The position numbers and the translations under genes are program-made. A DNA stretch of 64,000 nt from CAMFLJ01 sp965279255 (GTDB taxonomy: Bacteria > Actinomycetota > Acidimicrobiia > Acidimicrobiales > Acidimicrobilacustridaceae), in NCBI GenBank assembly GCA_965279255.1, contig OZ257146.1:930001-994000 (forward strand), given 5' to 3'. This document shows, piece after piece, positions 17,219 to 24,988 of the stretch; positions within the stretch are counted from its first letter, which is position 1, and every line of letters begins with the position of its first letter. The notes beneath the pieces are model-generated. The model saw only the letters and a program-made list of their open reading frames with translations, was not told the DNA's origin and did not search any database.

Positions 17219-17995
17219 GTGGAGAAGCTGTTCACCTCATCGGGCGGCGTGGAGATCGCCGGGCACCTGGCCCGGCCTCGCATCGCGCCCGGCACCTACG
17301 TGCCCGCCCTGGTGATCTCGCACGGCTTCCCCCACCTCAAGCAGGGCGGCAAGCTCTCGGCCAAGTCGTTCCCGGAGCTGGCTGAGCGCATCGCCACCGA
17401 GATGGGCTGGATCGTGCTCGTCTACACGTCCCGCGGCTGCGGTGAGTCGGGCGGCGACTTCTCGCTGCTCGGTTGGCGTGACGACCTGCTCGCCGCCGCC
17501 GGCTTCCTCCGTCAGACCGACGGGGTGCGGGGCGTGTGGTGTGCCGGCTTCGGCACCGGCGGCGCGCTGGCGCTGTGCGCGGCGGCGATCGACACCGAGA
17601 TCCGCGGCGTGGCCACCATCGGCGCCCCGGCCGACTTCGACGACTGGGCCAACCATCCCCGTCGGCTGCTCCAGCACGCCCGGGAGACGGGCATCATCCG
17701 CTCCGCCGCCTACCCACCGTCCTTCGACCCGTGGGCCCGCGAGATCCGCGAGGTGCGGGCGGTGGCAGCCATCTCGGAGCTGCGGCCCCGACCGCTGCTG
17801 GTGATGCATGGCTCCGACGACGAGGTCGTGCCGGTGTTCGACGCCCGGGTGCTGGCCGACGAGCACGGCGACGCCGACCTGCGCATCATCGAGGGTGGTG
17901 GCCACCAGCTGCGCCACGACCCCCGCGCCATCGCCGTGCTGCTCGGCTGGCTCGACCGCCAGCGCACGCTCACCGCCTCCGAGCGCACCGGCTGA
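17219..17995 (+). CDS. alpha/beta-hydrolase-fold protein lacking the serine nucleophile
   Basis: 258 residues with the fold's landmarks: an oxyanion-side HGFP (35-38), TSRGCGESGG (70-79), an acid loop MHGSDDEVVP (Asp200/Asp201) and a C-terminal GGGHQ (His229). The nucleophile elbow, normally GxSxG, reads GFGTG (110-114) with Gly at the serine position. Either the protein is not a classical hydrolase (a binding or scaffold role), or it uses another residue. Closest in layout to dienelactone-hydrolase-like proteins. Confidence 0.75.
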   Translation: MEKLFTSSGGVEIAGHLARPRIAPGTYVPALVISHGFPHLKQGGKLSAKSFPELAERIATEMGWIVLVYTSRGCGESGGDFSLLGWRDDLLAAAGFLRQTDGVRGVWCAGFGTGGALALCAAAIDTEIRGVATIGAPADFDDWANHPRRLLQHARETGIIRSAAYPPSFDPWAREIREVRAVAAISELRPRPLLVMHGSDDEVVPVFDARVLADEHGDADLRIIEGGGHQLRHDPRAIAVLLGWLDRQRTLTASERTG

Positions 17996-18016
17996 CCCTC
18001 ACCGAGTGAGCTCGGC

Positions 18017-18724
18017 TCAGGGCCCGGCAGCCGCCGGACACCCGTCGGAGGGCAGGATGGGACCCGTCGGAATCACGTTCTGGTCGGCGTCCAGTGCCTC
18101 GATCCCGATGAGGGACGCGCCCTGCTCGAGCCGGGCGACGACCAGGCCGGCCCCGGCGAGATCGGGCAGTCGGGCCGGCACGAGCAGGGTGCCGTTGGCG
18201 AGGCGCACGAAGGCCGCGTCGCCCGGCGCAGCCCCCAGCAGGAGCTTCCCACCCGGGACGTCGAGAGCTCCGAACAGGTCGAGCGACGTGAGCGTCAAGA
18301 CCCGACAGGCCCGGACGCCGAAGCCACCGAGCGTCTTGCCGTCCTCGGAGGCGGTCAGCTCGACGTAGTCGCCGAGGTACGGGTCGGTGAACGGCGCGAC
18401 GGAGATGCAAAGACCTTCGGCAGCCGCCCCGGTGAAGACGACCCCCGGATCAGGCGCTCCTGGGGTGCACGTGGCCGATGCCAACGGCCGCGACACGACG
18501 GCACCGGTCGGACCGTCGGTCGTCGTCGGGGGAGGGGAGGTAGGGGTTGTGAGAGCGATCAGGCTGCCGAGGCCGGCGATGAAGAGGGCGAGGGCGGCCA
18601 CCAGCACCCAGCGGCCGCGGTGGCGGGGCCGGGTGAACGCGAGCAGGTCGGCGGGCGGTTCGCCTACTGCGGGTCCGGCCACGTCGGTGGCGTAGCGGCG
18701 GATCTGGTCCTCGAGCGTGATCAT
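18017..18724 (-). CDS. single-pass membrane protein coupled to an ECF sigma factor
   Basis: 235 residues. A cytosolic N-terminus of ~45 residues (EDQIRRYATDVAG) precedes one membrane helix (~50-70). A Pro/Thr linker and an extracytoplasmic domain with three Cys follow. The ATG overlaps the sigma gene stop by 4 nt (ATGA), the usual layout for an anti-sigma factor. It lacks the HxxxCxxC zinc motif, so if it is an anti-sigma factor it is not of the ZAS type. Confidence 0.65.
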   Translation of the reverse strand: MITLEDQIRRYATDVAGPAVGEPPADLLAFTRPRHRGRWVLVAALALFIAGLGSLIALTTPTSPPPTTTDGPTGAVVSRPLASATCTPGAPDPGVVFTGAAAEGLCISVAPFTDPYLGDYVELTASEDGKTLGGFGVRACRVLTLTSLDLFGALDVPGGKLLLGAAPGDAAFVRLANGTLLVPARLPDLAGAGLVVARLEQGASLIGIEALDADQNVIPTGPILPSDGCPAAAGP

Positions 18725-19218
18725 CCGGCGACCTCCCCGATCTCGGTGCGGAGCTTCTCGATGCCCCGGCGGTAGTGGTTGCGGACGGTCGACACCGAGG
18801 TGCCCAGGAACTCGGCGATCTCGACCCACGACCAGCCCAGGCCGGCGGCGAGGAACACGCTGGTGCGCTGGCTCGGGCTGAGCCGGGCGAGGGCCGGGGC
18901 CAGCTCGGGGGTGACCTCGGGCTGCAGCTCGTGGCGCACCGGCGGCAGCGTGGGGGTGAGGCGACGAGGGCCGCGGGTCTTGTCCCTGGCGACTCGGTAG
19001 AGGTAGCCGTGCGGGTTGCCCATGGCGAGGATGCGGTCGGCGTCGGCGCAGAGGTGGGCGAAGGTCTCGCCGATGGCGTCGTCGACGTCGGCCGGGCCGG
19101 CGTAGGCGAACAGGGCCTGACGCAGCCGGGGCTCGAGCTCCGAGAACAACGCGGCGACCCGGGGATCGGTCGATCCGCCGGGTGCCGCGCCACTGGGAGT
19201 CGCCGCCGCTGTCATCAC
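18721..19218 (-). CDS. ECF-family RNA polymerase sigma factor
   Basis: 165 residues. Region 2 (about 22-85) includes DVDDAIGETFAHL and GYLYRVARDKTR. Region 4 (about 108-160) includes LSPSQRTSVFLAAGLGWSWVEIAEFLGTSVSTVRNHYRRGIEKLR, an intact helix-turn-helix. It directs RNA polymerase to a small regulon, probably under control of the coupled membrane protein. An AGGTG stretch lies just before the ATG. Confidence 0.88.
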   Translation of the reverse strand: MMTAAATPSGAAPGGSTDPRVAALFSELEPRLRQALFAYAGPADVDDAIGETFAHLCADADRILAMGNPHGYLYRVARDKTRGPRRLTPTLPPVRHELQPEVTPELAPALARLSPSQRTSVFLAAGLGWSWVEIAEFLGTSVSTVRNHYRRGIEKLRTEIGEVAG

Positions 19219-19291
19219 CTCATGAGAGCAGCGAGACGCCCCGATCTGTCACATGGTCGATCGGAAGCCCGTCGAGGCCGGTAGAGCGCCG

Positions 19292-20665
19292 TCAGAGGAG
19301 GGCTGACCGCGTGGCTGTAGCCGCCTTGGGTCTCCAGGCCGGCTTTCGGGAACCTGCCGGCGAGATCCCGATGTCGGGAGCGCTGGACATGAGTGCCCGG
19401 ATCCTGGGTTCGGATGCGACGTTCTCGGGAAGGTCGGGCATCCCGGCGAGGATCTCGTCGATCTCGAGCGGCGTCAGTTTGGCCTGCGCCCACGCGGGGC
19501 GAATTGCTCCGGCGACCACCCACGCCGCTCGGACCTGGTCGGTTGGGTCGTCGTCATGAACCGTCGTGCCGGTGAGCACGAGCTGTTCGAGAGACGTGAG
19601 TGAGTAGGCGACGATCAGCGCGCCGACAGCGACTCCGCCGACTCCGATGAGGGTGCTCGTGAGGCCTGACGGGGCAAGGTCGACCGCTATCCGCGTGATC
19701 GCGGTCACCTGGTAAAGGCTTCCGAAGACAACTGTGACCGCCGCCGCGAGCACTCCCGCCACGGTTGCGGTCTCCCGTTGCGGGCCGATGACCTTGAGGA
19801 CCAGGGGGCCGAGGCTCACGAACAGAGCGCCGACTGCGGCAACGATCGTGATCGTGGCAACAGCGTTCTTCGGGTTGTCTCCCAGAGCTGCCGTGAGGAC
19901 GTCGGTGCTGCCGAGCAGTGCCAACAGCGCGGCCGAGCCGATCGTGGCATTGCTGACCCAGGCGTCCTTGAACGACCAGTCCGTGTCCAGGGAGCTCAAC
20001 TCAGTGCCGGGGCCGATCTGCTGGGGTTCGACTGCCGGCACGGTCGGAACTTTCCCGTCGAGGCCACGAGCGGTCCATGCGCTCGCCCACCGAGCCTGCT
20101 CGTCGGCCCGCTTCGCTTCGAGGATCTCGCGGGCCTCCTCTGAGCCGGCCTCGCTATTGATCTTCCGAACTCGCAGCAGGAGGTAGATGGCGATGAGCGC
20201 TGCGATGACCAGCGGGACCAAGAGGGAGGATCGCAGGAGGGCCCAATCGACCGATGGCTTCGAACTGGCCGGCTTGACGGCGACCGTTGCCGGTGTGGAC
20301 GATCCGGGGGCGATGAGAACCTCGAAGCCCTCGTCGCTGGGGCACCCAGAGCCGAAGCTGAGCTCCAGCGTCGCACTTCGGCCGGTCCGGACAGGACTGC
20401 CGCTCACCTCGACGGCGCAACCAGGCTGGCTGGGGACTGTCGCAGTGACCGTGAGATCGAGGTCCGAGCCATTCGAGACGGCGACGCTGCCCGAGGATGT
20501 CCCGCCCTCGGCGGGCTCGCGGGACACTGCATCAGAGCTGATCACCACTTCCGGAGCGGTCGCAGAGGCGGCCGCTCCACCATTGAGAACAGCGCAGGCC
20601 AGTCCCAGCGCTGCAAGTCGGTATGCCCACTTCCGACCCGATCGAAGTCCCGAGCCGCCGCCCAT
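19292..20665 (-). CDS. multi-pass membrane protein with a signal sequence, unknown function
   Basis: 457 residues. A signal peptide (core ~14-33) leads into an extracytoplasmic beta-rich domain (40-130) with two Cys. A membrane helix (~148-165) and a charged cytosolic stretch with AREILEAKRADEQARW follow. Four or five more hydrophobic segments (~230-355) precede a soluble C-terminus. No family recognised. AGAGGTGGG lies just before the ATG. Third positions hold more A/T than in the neighbours, suggesting a laterally acquired gene. Confidence 0.7.
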   Translation of the reverse strand: MGGGSGLRSGRKWAYRLAALGLACAVLNGGAAASATAPEVVISSDAVSREPAEGGTSSGSVAVSNGSDLDLTVTATVPSQPGCAVEVSGSPVRTGRSATLELSFGSGCPSDEGFEVLIAPGSSTPATVAVKPASSKPSVDWALLRSSLLVPLVIAALIAIYLLLRVRKINSEAGSEEAREILEAKRADEQARWASAWTARGLDGKVPTVPAVEPQQIGPGTELSSLDTDWSFKDAWVSNATIGSAALLALLGSTDVLTAALGDNPKNAVATITIVAAVGALFVSLGPLVLKVIGPQRETATVAGVLAAAVTVVFGSLYQVTAITRIAVDLAPSGLTSTLIGVGGVAVGALIVAYSLTSLEQLVLTGTTVHDDDPTDQVRAAWVVAGAIRPAWAQAKLTPLEIDEILAGMPDLPENVASEPRIRALMSSAPDIGISPAGSRKPAWRPKAATATRSALL

Positions 20666-20770
20666 AGCCCACCTCTTCTTCGCCAGCTAACGATCACTGG
20701 TGTAGCAGCACGGCGCATCCGATGCTGCGAGTCCTTCAGCGTCGGCCGCGACCTCCCTGCGTCACGTCTC
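20666..20770. other. non-coding spacer, no feature seen
   Basis: First part of a 310-nt gap. It holds the upstream region of the 19292-20665 gene; I see no gene and no clear promoter in it. Confidence 0.4.
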
Positions 20771-20837
20771 AGCGAATTCGCTCGCTCGCGCTGGCGGTGG
20801 TGGGTTCGCTGCATGCGTGGCGACCAGCGAATTCGCT
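20771..20837. repeat. two copies of a 12-nt perfect palindrome
   Basis: AGCGAATTCGCT occurs at 20771-20782 and 20826-20837, each preceded by C and spaced 55 nt start to start. AT-richer than the surroundings. Possibly a paired protein-binding site or a remnant of a mobile element. Confidence 0.55.
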
Positions 20838-20863
20838 CTGAAGTGGCGCTGCGCGACTGCGGT

Positions 20864-20947
20864 GGTTCCGGCTGTCAGCGACAGGCCTCACCCGGCGTGT
20901 GATCAGGTGGTCTGCCCCACCGCGAGTTGTCGCTGACAACTGGAACC
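20864..20947. repeat. 20-bp inverted repeat with 44-nt spacer
   Basis: GGTTCCGGCTGTCAGCGACA (20864-20883) is matched in inverted orientation at 20928-20947 with 18 of 20 bases identical. Each arm also holds a smaller palindrome (CTGTC-AGC-GACAG; AGTTGTC-GCT-GACAACT). It lies downstream of the VOC gene stop and may act as its terminator or as a recombination site. Confidence 0.55.
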
Positions 20948-20975
20948 CGGAGGCGATGGGTCGGACCGCTCGGGC

Positions 20976-21458
20976 TCAGGCCGAGCCGGGGCCGCGCCAG
21001 AGCTCGACGCTGCTGGTGAGCCCGTTCGGCAACTCGATCAGCTCGATCGGGGTGCCGTCGGGGTCGGCGACGAAGAACATGCGCACCCCGCCGATGTCGA
21101 CCGGCTCCTGCTGGGGGGTCTGACCGAGGGCCAGGGCCTGCTGATACACCGAGTCGAGGTCGTCGCAGCGGAACGAGATGTTGGTGTAGCCGATGCGAGA
21201 GCCCGGCCGCCCCGTGGACTGGTCGCCGAGGGCGAGCAGTTCGACCACCGCTCCGCCGATGAGCCCGCCGACCATCCGGCCCTTGGCGCCGGATCGTCCG
21301 GTGACCGACTCCATCGACGGGCCTTCGAGCTCGACGTCGAACACGACGTCCATGCCCATGACGTCGCGGTAGAACGCGATGGAGCGCTCCATGTCCGTCA
21401 CGCCGATGCACACGTGCGAGAACCCGCCGATGTCCAGCGGCGCCTGTGCGTCCCCCAT
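20976..21458 (-). CDS. VOC-superfamily protein (glyoxalase/dioxygenase fold)
   Basis: 160 residues with the two beta-alpha-beta-beta-beta modules of the vicinal oxygen chelate fold. Candidate metal ligands are the His in GFSHVCIGV, the Glu in VVELLALG and the Glu in IELIELP. RSIAFYRDVMGMDVVF is the typical first helix. Reaction unknown. GGGGGAAAC precedes the ATG. Confidence 0.82.
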   Translation of the reverse strand: MGDAQAPLDIGGFSHVCIGVTDMERSIAFYRDVMGMDVVFDVELEGPSMESVTGRSGAKGRMVGGLIGGAVVELLALGDQSTGRPGSRIGYTNISFRCDDLDSVYQQALALGQTPQQEPVDIGGVRMFFVADPDGTPIELIELPNGLTSSVELWRGPGSA

Positions 21459-21475
21459 GTTTCCCCCTACCGGTG

Positions 21476-22072
21476 TCAGGCCGTCGCGGGTGCGTCGGCC
21501 TTCGACTTCTTGGCCGCCTTCTGGGCCTTCTTGAACTCACGGACCTTCAGCAGCAGCTCGGGGGAGCCGACATCGGCGACGGAGCGGGGGACGTCGTCGG
21601 AGAAGGGTGCGGCGGCGGCTTCCCAGCCGGCGGGCTTCTTGCCCATCCGCTTGGCCAGGATGGCCAGGAAGATCTTGGCCTTCTCCTCGCCGTAGCCGGG
21701 GAGCTCGCGCAGGCGGCGGTAGAGCTCGTCGCCCGAGCGCACGCCGCGCCAGACCTTGCCGGCGTCGCCGTCGTAGTTGTCGACGAGGAACTGGCACAGC
21801 TCATGGGTGCGTCGGGCCATCACGGCGGGGTAGCGGTGGAGGGCGGGCTTGGCGCAGAAGACCTCGACCACGGCGTCCTCGCCCATGGCGGCGATGGCGC
21901 CCGCGTCGAGCTCGCCGCCGAGGCGGTCCTTCAACGACCACGGCCCCTTGAACGCCCACTCCATCGGCACCTGCTGGTCGAGCAGCATGCCGATGAGCAG
22001 CGCGAGGGGGTCGGTGACGAGGAGCTCGTCGGCCTCGGGCAGGCCGGTGATCGGGATGGAGGGCTTCGCCAT
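21476..22072 (-). CDS. HhH-GPD-type DNA repair-like protein
   Basis: 198 residues. An N-terminal DPLALLIGMLLDQQVP resembles the start of HhH-GPD base-excision glycosylases. A helix-hairpin-helix-like LRELPGYGEEKAKIFLAILAKR follows at about 130-150, and the C-terminus is Lys-rich. The catalytic Asp and the Fe-S cysteines of EndoIII are not evident, so enzymatic activity is uncertain. The ATG follows TAGCTT by 7 nt. Confidence 0.75.
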   Translation of the reverse strand: MAKPSIPITGLPEADELLVTDPLALLIGMLLDQQVPMEWAFKGPWSLKDRLGGELDAGAIAAMGEDAVVEVFCAKPALHRYPAVMARRTHELCQFLVDNYDGDAGKVWRGVRSGDELYRRLRELPGYGEEKAKIFLAILAKRMGKKPAGWEAAAAPFSDDVPRSVADVGSPELLLKVREFKKAQKAAKKSKADAPATA

Positions 22073-22079
22073 GCCGGCC

Positions 22080-22085
22080 AAGCTA
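22080..22085 (-). promoter_or_regulatory. -10 element of the HhH-GPD gene
   Basis: TAGCTT on the minus strand, 7 nt before ATG 22072. Confidence 0.45.
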
Positions 22086-22086
22086 C

Positions 22087-24801
22087 CTAGCGGGTGATGG
22101 GGTCGGCGGCCTCGGCGTCGATCTCGTGGGCCTTGATGGCGTCGTGCACGACCGAGCCGTCGATCTGCCCGTCGGCGGCCAGCGCCGCCAGCACCGCCAC
22201 CTCGACGTGGGCGGCATCGGTCTCGAAGAACCGGCGCAGGGCCTCGCGGGTGTCGGAGCGGCCGAAGCCGTCGGTGCCGAGGGGCACGAACCGCTTGGGC
22301 ACGAACCGGGCGACCTGGTCGGGCACCGACTTCATGAAGTCGGTGACGGCCACGATCGGGCCCGGCGCCGACATCAGCTTCTCGGTGACCTGCGCGGTGC
22401 GGGGCGCCTCCAGCGGGTGGAGCCGGTTCCAGCGCTCCACGCCGAGGGCGTCCTCGCGCAGCGCCTTGTACGAGGTGGCGCTCCACAGCTCGACGCCGAT
22501 GCCGCGCTCGGCCAGCGCCGCCTGGGCCTCGCGGGCCGCCTTCTGGGCGGTGCCGGAGAACACGACCGTGGCCTTGGCCTCGGTGCCCTCGGGGGCGCCC
22601 GCCCAGCGGTAGAGGCCGCTCACGATCTCCTCGGTCGAGAGCCCCTCCGGCCGGGCCGGCATCTCATAGTTCTCGTTGTACGCGGTCAGGTAGTAGAAGA
22701 CTCCGTCGCCGTCGAGCGACGTGCCCCCGGGGCCGCCGTACATCTCGTGGAGACCGTGCTCGACGATGGCGGCCAGCTCGTAGGCGAACGCCGGGTCGTA
22801 GGCCCGCACGGTCGGGACGGTCGAGGCCAGCACGAGGCTGTGGCCGTCCTGGTGCTGGAGTCCCTCGCCGAGCAGCGTGGTGCGCCCGGCGGTGGCGGCG
22901 ATCAGGAAGCCCTTGGCCTGGGCGTCGGCCGCAGCCCAGATGAGGTCACCCACCCGCTGGAAGCCGAACATCGAATAGAAGATGAAGAACGGCACCATCG
23001 GCACGCCACGGGTGGCGTAGCTCGTGCCGGCGGCGGTGAAGCTGGCCATGGCCCCGGCCTCGGTGATGCCCTCCTCGAGGATCTGGCCGTCCTTGCCCTC
23101 GGTGTAGGAGAGCAGCAGGGAGGCGTCGACCGGCTCGTAGAGCTGGCCGTGAGCGGCGTAGATCTTGAGCTCCCGGAAGAGCGCGTCCATGCCGAAGGTG
23201 CGGGCCTCGTCGGGGATGATCGGCACCACGCGCGGGCCGAACTCCGGGGCCCGGGCCAGGCCGCGCAGCATGCGGGTGAAGGCCATGGTGGTGGAGACGG
23301 CCTGACCGCCCGAGCCGGCGGCGAACTCCTCGAACACCGAGTGCTCAGGCAGGGTGAGGGGCCGGCGCACCTCGGTGGTGCGGCGGGGCATGGGCCCGTC
23401 GAGCGCCCGGCGGCGGTCCATCAGGTAGCGGTACTCGGGGGAGTCGACGTCCGGCCGGTAGTAGGGCGGGCTCTCGCCGTCGAACACCGAGTCGGGGATC
23501 TCGTCGTCGAGGTGCAGGCGCCGACGCAGGTCCTTGAGCTGCTCGAGGTTGAGCTTCTTGATCTGGTGGGTGGCGTTGCGGCCCTCGACCGCCGAGCCGA
23601 GCGCCCAGCCCTTCACCGTCTTGGCCAGGATCACCGTGGGCGTGCCCCGGTTCTCCGACGCGGCCTTGTAGGCGGCGTAGATCTTCTTGTAGTCGTGGCC
23701 ACCGCGGGGCAGGGCCCGCAGCTGGTCGTCACTCAGGTGCTCGACCAGCTTGCGCAGCCTGGGGTCGGGGCCGAAGAAGTGCTCGCGGATGTAGGCGCCG
23801 CTCTCGACCGCGTAGCGCTGCCACTCGCCGTCGAGGGTGGAGTTCATCTTGGCCAGCAGCACGCCGTCGACGTCGCGGGCGAGCAGGTCGTCCCAGCCCT
23901 CGCCCCAGATCAGCTTGATGACGTTCCAGCCGGCGCCGCGGAAGACGCCCTCGAGCTCCTGGATGATCTTGCCGTTGCCACGCACCGGACCGTCGAGGCG
24001 CTGGAGGTTGCAGTTCACGACCCACACGAGGTTGTCGAGCTGCTCGCGGCCGGCGAGCGAGATCGAGCCGAGCGTCTCGGGCTCGTCGGTCTCGCCGTCG
24101 CCGAGGAAGCACCACACCTTGGAGTCGCTGGTGTCGTCGATGCGGCGGTTGTCGAGGTAGCGGCAGAAGCGGGCCTGGTAGATCGAGTTGAGCGGGCCGA
24201 GGCCCATCGACACCGTGGGGAACTCCCAGAAGTCGGGCATCAGCCACGGGTGCGGGTAGCTCGAGAGCCCGCCGCCACCGATCTCGCGGCGGAAGTTGTC
24301 GAGGTGGCTCTCGTCGAGGCGACGCTCGAGGAACGCACGGGCATAGATGCCCGGCGCGGCGTGGCCCTGGAAGTAGACGTGGTCGCCGGCGAGGCCGTCG
24401 TCCTTGCCCCGGAAGAAGTGGTTGAAGCCGACCTCGTAGAGCATCGCCGAGGAGGCGAACGACGAGAGGTGGCCGCCGATGCCGTCGGCCTGCTTGTTGG
24501 CGTAGACGACCATCACCGCGGCGTTCCAGCGCATGAGGCGACGGATGCGCTTCTCCATCGCCACGTCACCCGGGAACCAGGGCTGCTCTTCGCGGGGGAT
24601 GGTGTTGACGTAGGGGGTCTGGACCTCGGCCGGCGTGCCGACCTGGAGCTCACGGGCACGCTCGGTGAGACGGGACACGAGGTAGCGGGCCCGCATCTTG
24701 CCGTTGGTGTCGACCACGGCATCGAGCGAGTCGAGCCACTCCGCCGTCTCGCCCGGGTCGGAGTCCGGGATCTGGCTGACGAACTGGTCGATGCTCGACA
24801 T
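22087..24801 (-). CDS. aceE: pyruvate dehydrogenase E1 component, homodimeric type
   Basis: 904 residues, the length of the single-chain E1 of actinobacteria and proteobacteria. It uses thiamine diphosphate to decarboxylate pyruvate and load acetyl on E2. The ThDP motif GDGETDEPE is near residue 228. HQDGHSLVLASTVP and the TYATRGVPMVPFFIFYSMFGFQR region mark the C-terminal half. E2 and E3 genes are not in the window. The ATG at 24801 is preceded by GAGAGG. Confidence 0.95.
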   Translation of the reverse strand: MSSIDQFVSQIPDSDPGETAEWLDSLDAVVDTNGKMRARYLVSRLTERARELQVGTPAEVQTPYVNTIPREEQPWFPGDVAMEKRIRRLMRWNAAVMVVYANKQADGIGGHLSSFASSAMLYEVGFNHFFRGKDDGLAGDHVYFQGHAAPGIYARAFLERRLDESHLDNFRREIGGGGLSSYPHPWLMPDFWEFPTVSMGLGPLNSIYQARFCRYLDNRRIDDTSDSKVWCFLGDGETDEPETLGSISLAGREQLDNLVWVVNCNLQRLDGPVRGNGKIIQELEGVFRGAGWNVIKLIWGEGWDDLLARDVDGVLLAKMNSTLDGEWQRYAVESGAYIREHFFGPDPRLRKLVEHLSDDQLRALPRGGHDYKKIYAAYKAASENRGTPTVILAKTVKGWALGSAVEGRNATHQIKKLNLEQLKDLRRRLHLDDEIPDSVFDGESPPYYRPDVDSPEYRYLMDRRRALDGPMPRRTTEVRRPLTLPEHSVFEEFAAGSGGQAVSTTMAFTRMLRGLARAPEFGPRVVPIIPDEARTFGMDALFRELKIYAAHGQLYEPVDASLLLSYTEGKDGQILEEGITEAGAMASFTAAGTSYATRGVPMVPFFIFYSMFGFQRVGDLIWAAADAQAKGFLIAATAGRTTLLGEGLQHQDGHSLVLASTVPTVRAYDPAFAYELAAIVEHGLHEMYGGPGGTSLDGDGVFYYLTAYNENYEMPARPEGLSTEEIVSGLYRWAGAPEGTEAKATVVFSGTAQKAAREAQAALAERGIGVELWSATSYKALREDALGVERWNRLHPLEAPRTAQVTEKLMSAPGPIVAVTDFMKSVPDQVARFVPKRFVPLGTDGFGRSDTREALRRFFETDAAHVEVAVLAALAADGQIDGSVVHDAIKAHEIDAEAADPITR

Positions 24802-24988
24802 CGGGTGCCTCTCGCTTCTGCGTGTCGTGTCTGTGTTCGTGTCGGTGTGTCGTGTCGGTGCGTGGTCCCCGACGTCCATGATGCCGTGACCGGCTCGGTT
24901 ACCGGCGGGTACGTCGGTGAACACTCCGTGACCTCGTGGGCCGAGGGTGCCTCGCGGCCTCCTCTCCGACCTGTGACACGCTGAGAAG
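24802..24988. other. spacer between divergent aceE and rnhA with a GT-rich simple repeat
   Basis: At 24820-24870 the plus strand repeats TGTCGTGT and GTGTCGGTG units; read toward aceE this is a CA-rich leader. No hexamer pair stands out. The repeat is short and imperfect. Confidence 0.4.

Noticed and set aside
24820..24870. A tandem repeat array before aceE
   Set aside because: Units are short and imperfect; treated as simple GT-rich sequence in a leader.
22126..24984. A 952-codon open frame antisense to aceE
   Set aside because: It mirrors the GC-rich codon pattern of aceE, is low-complexity Gly/Val/Glu/Arg sequence and has no recognisable domain.
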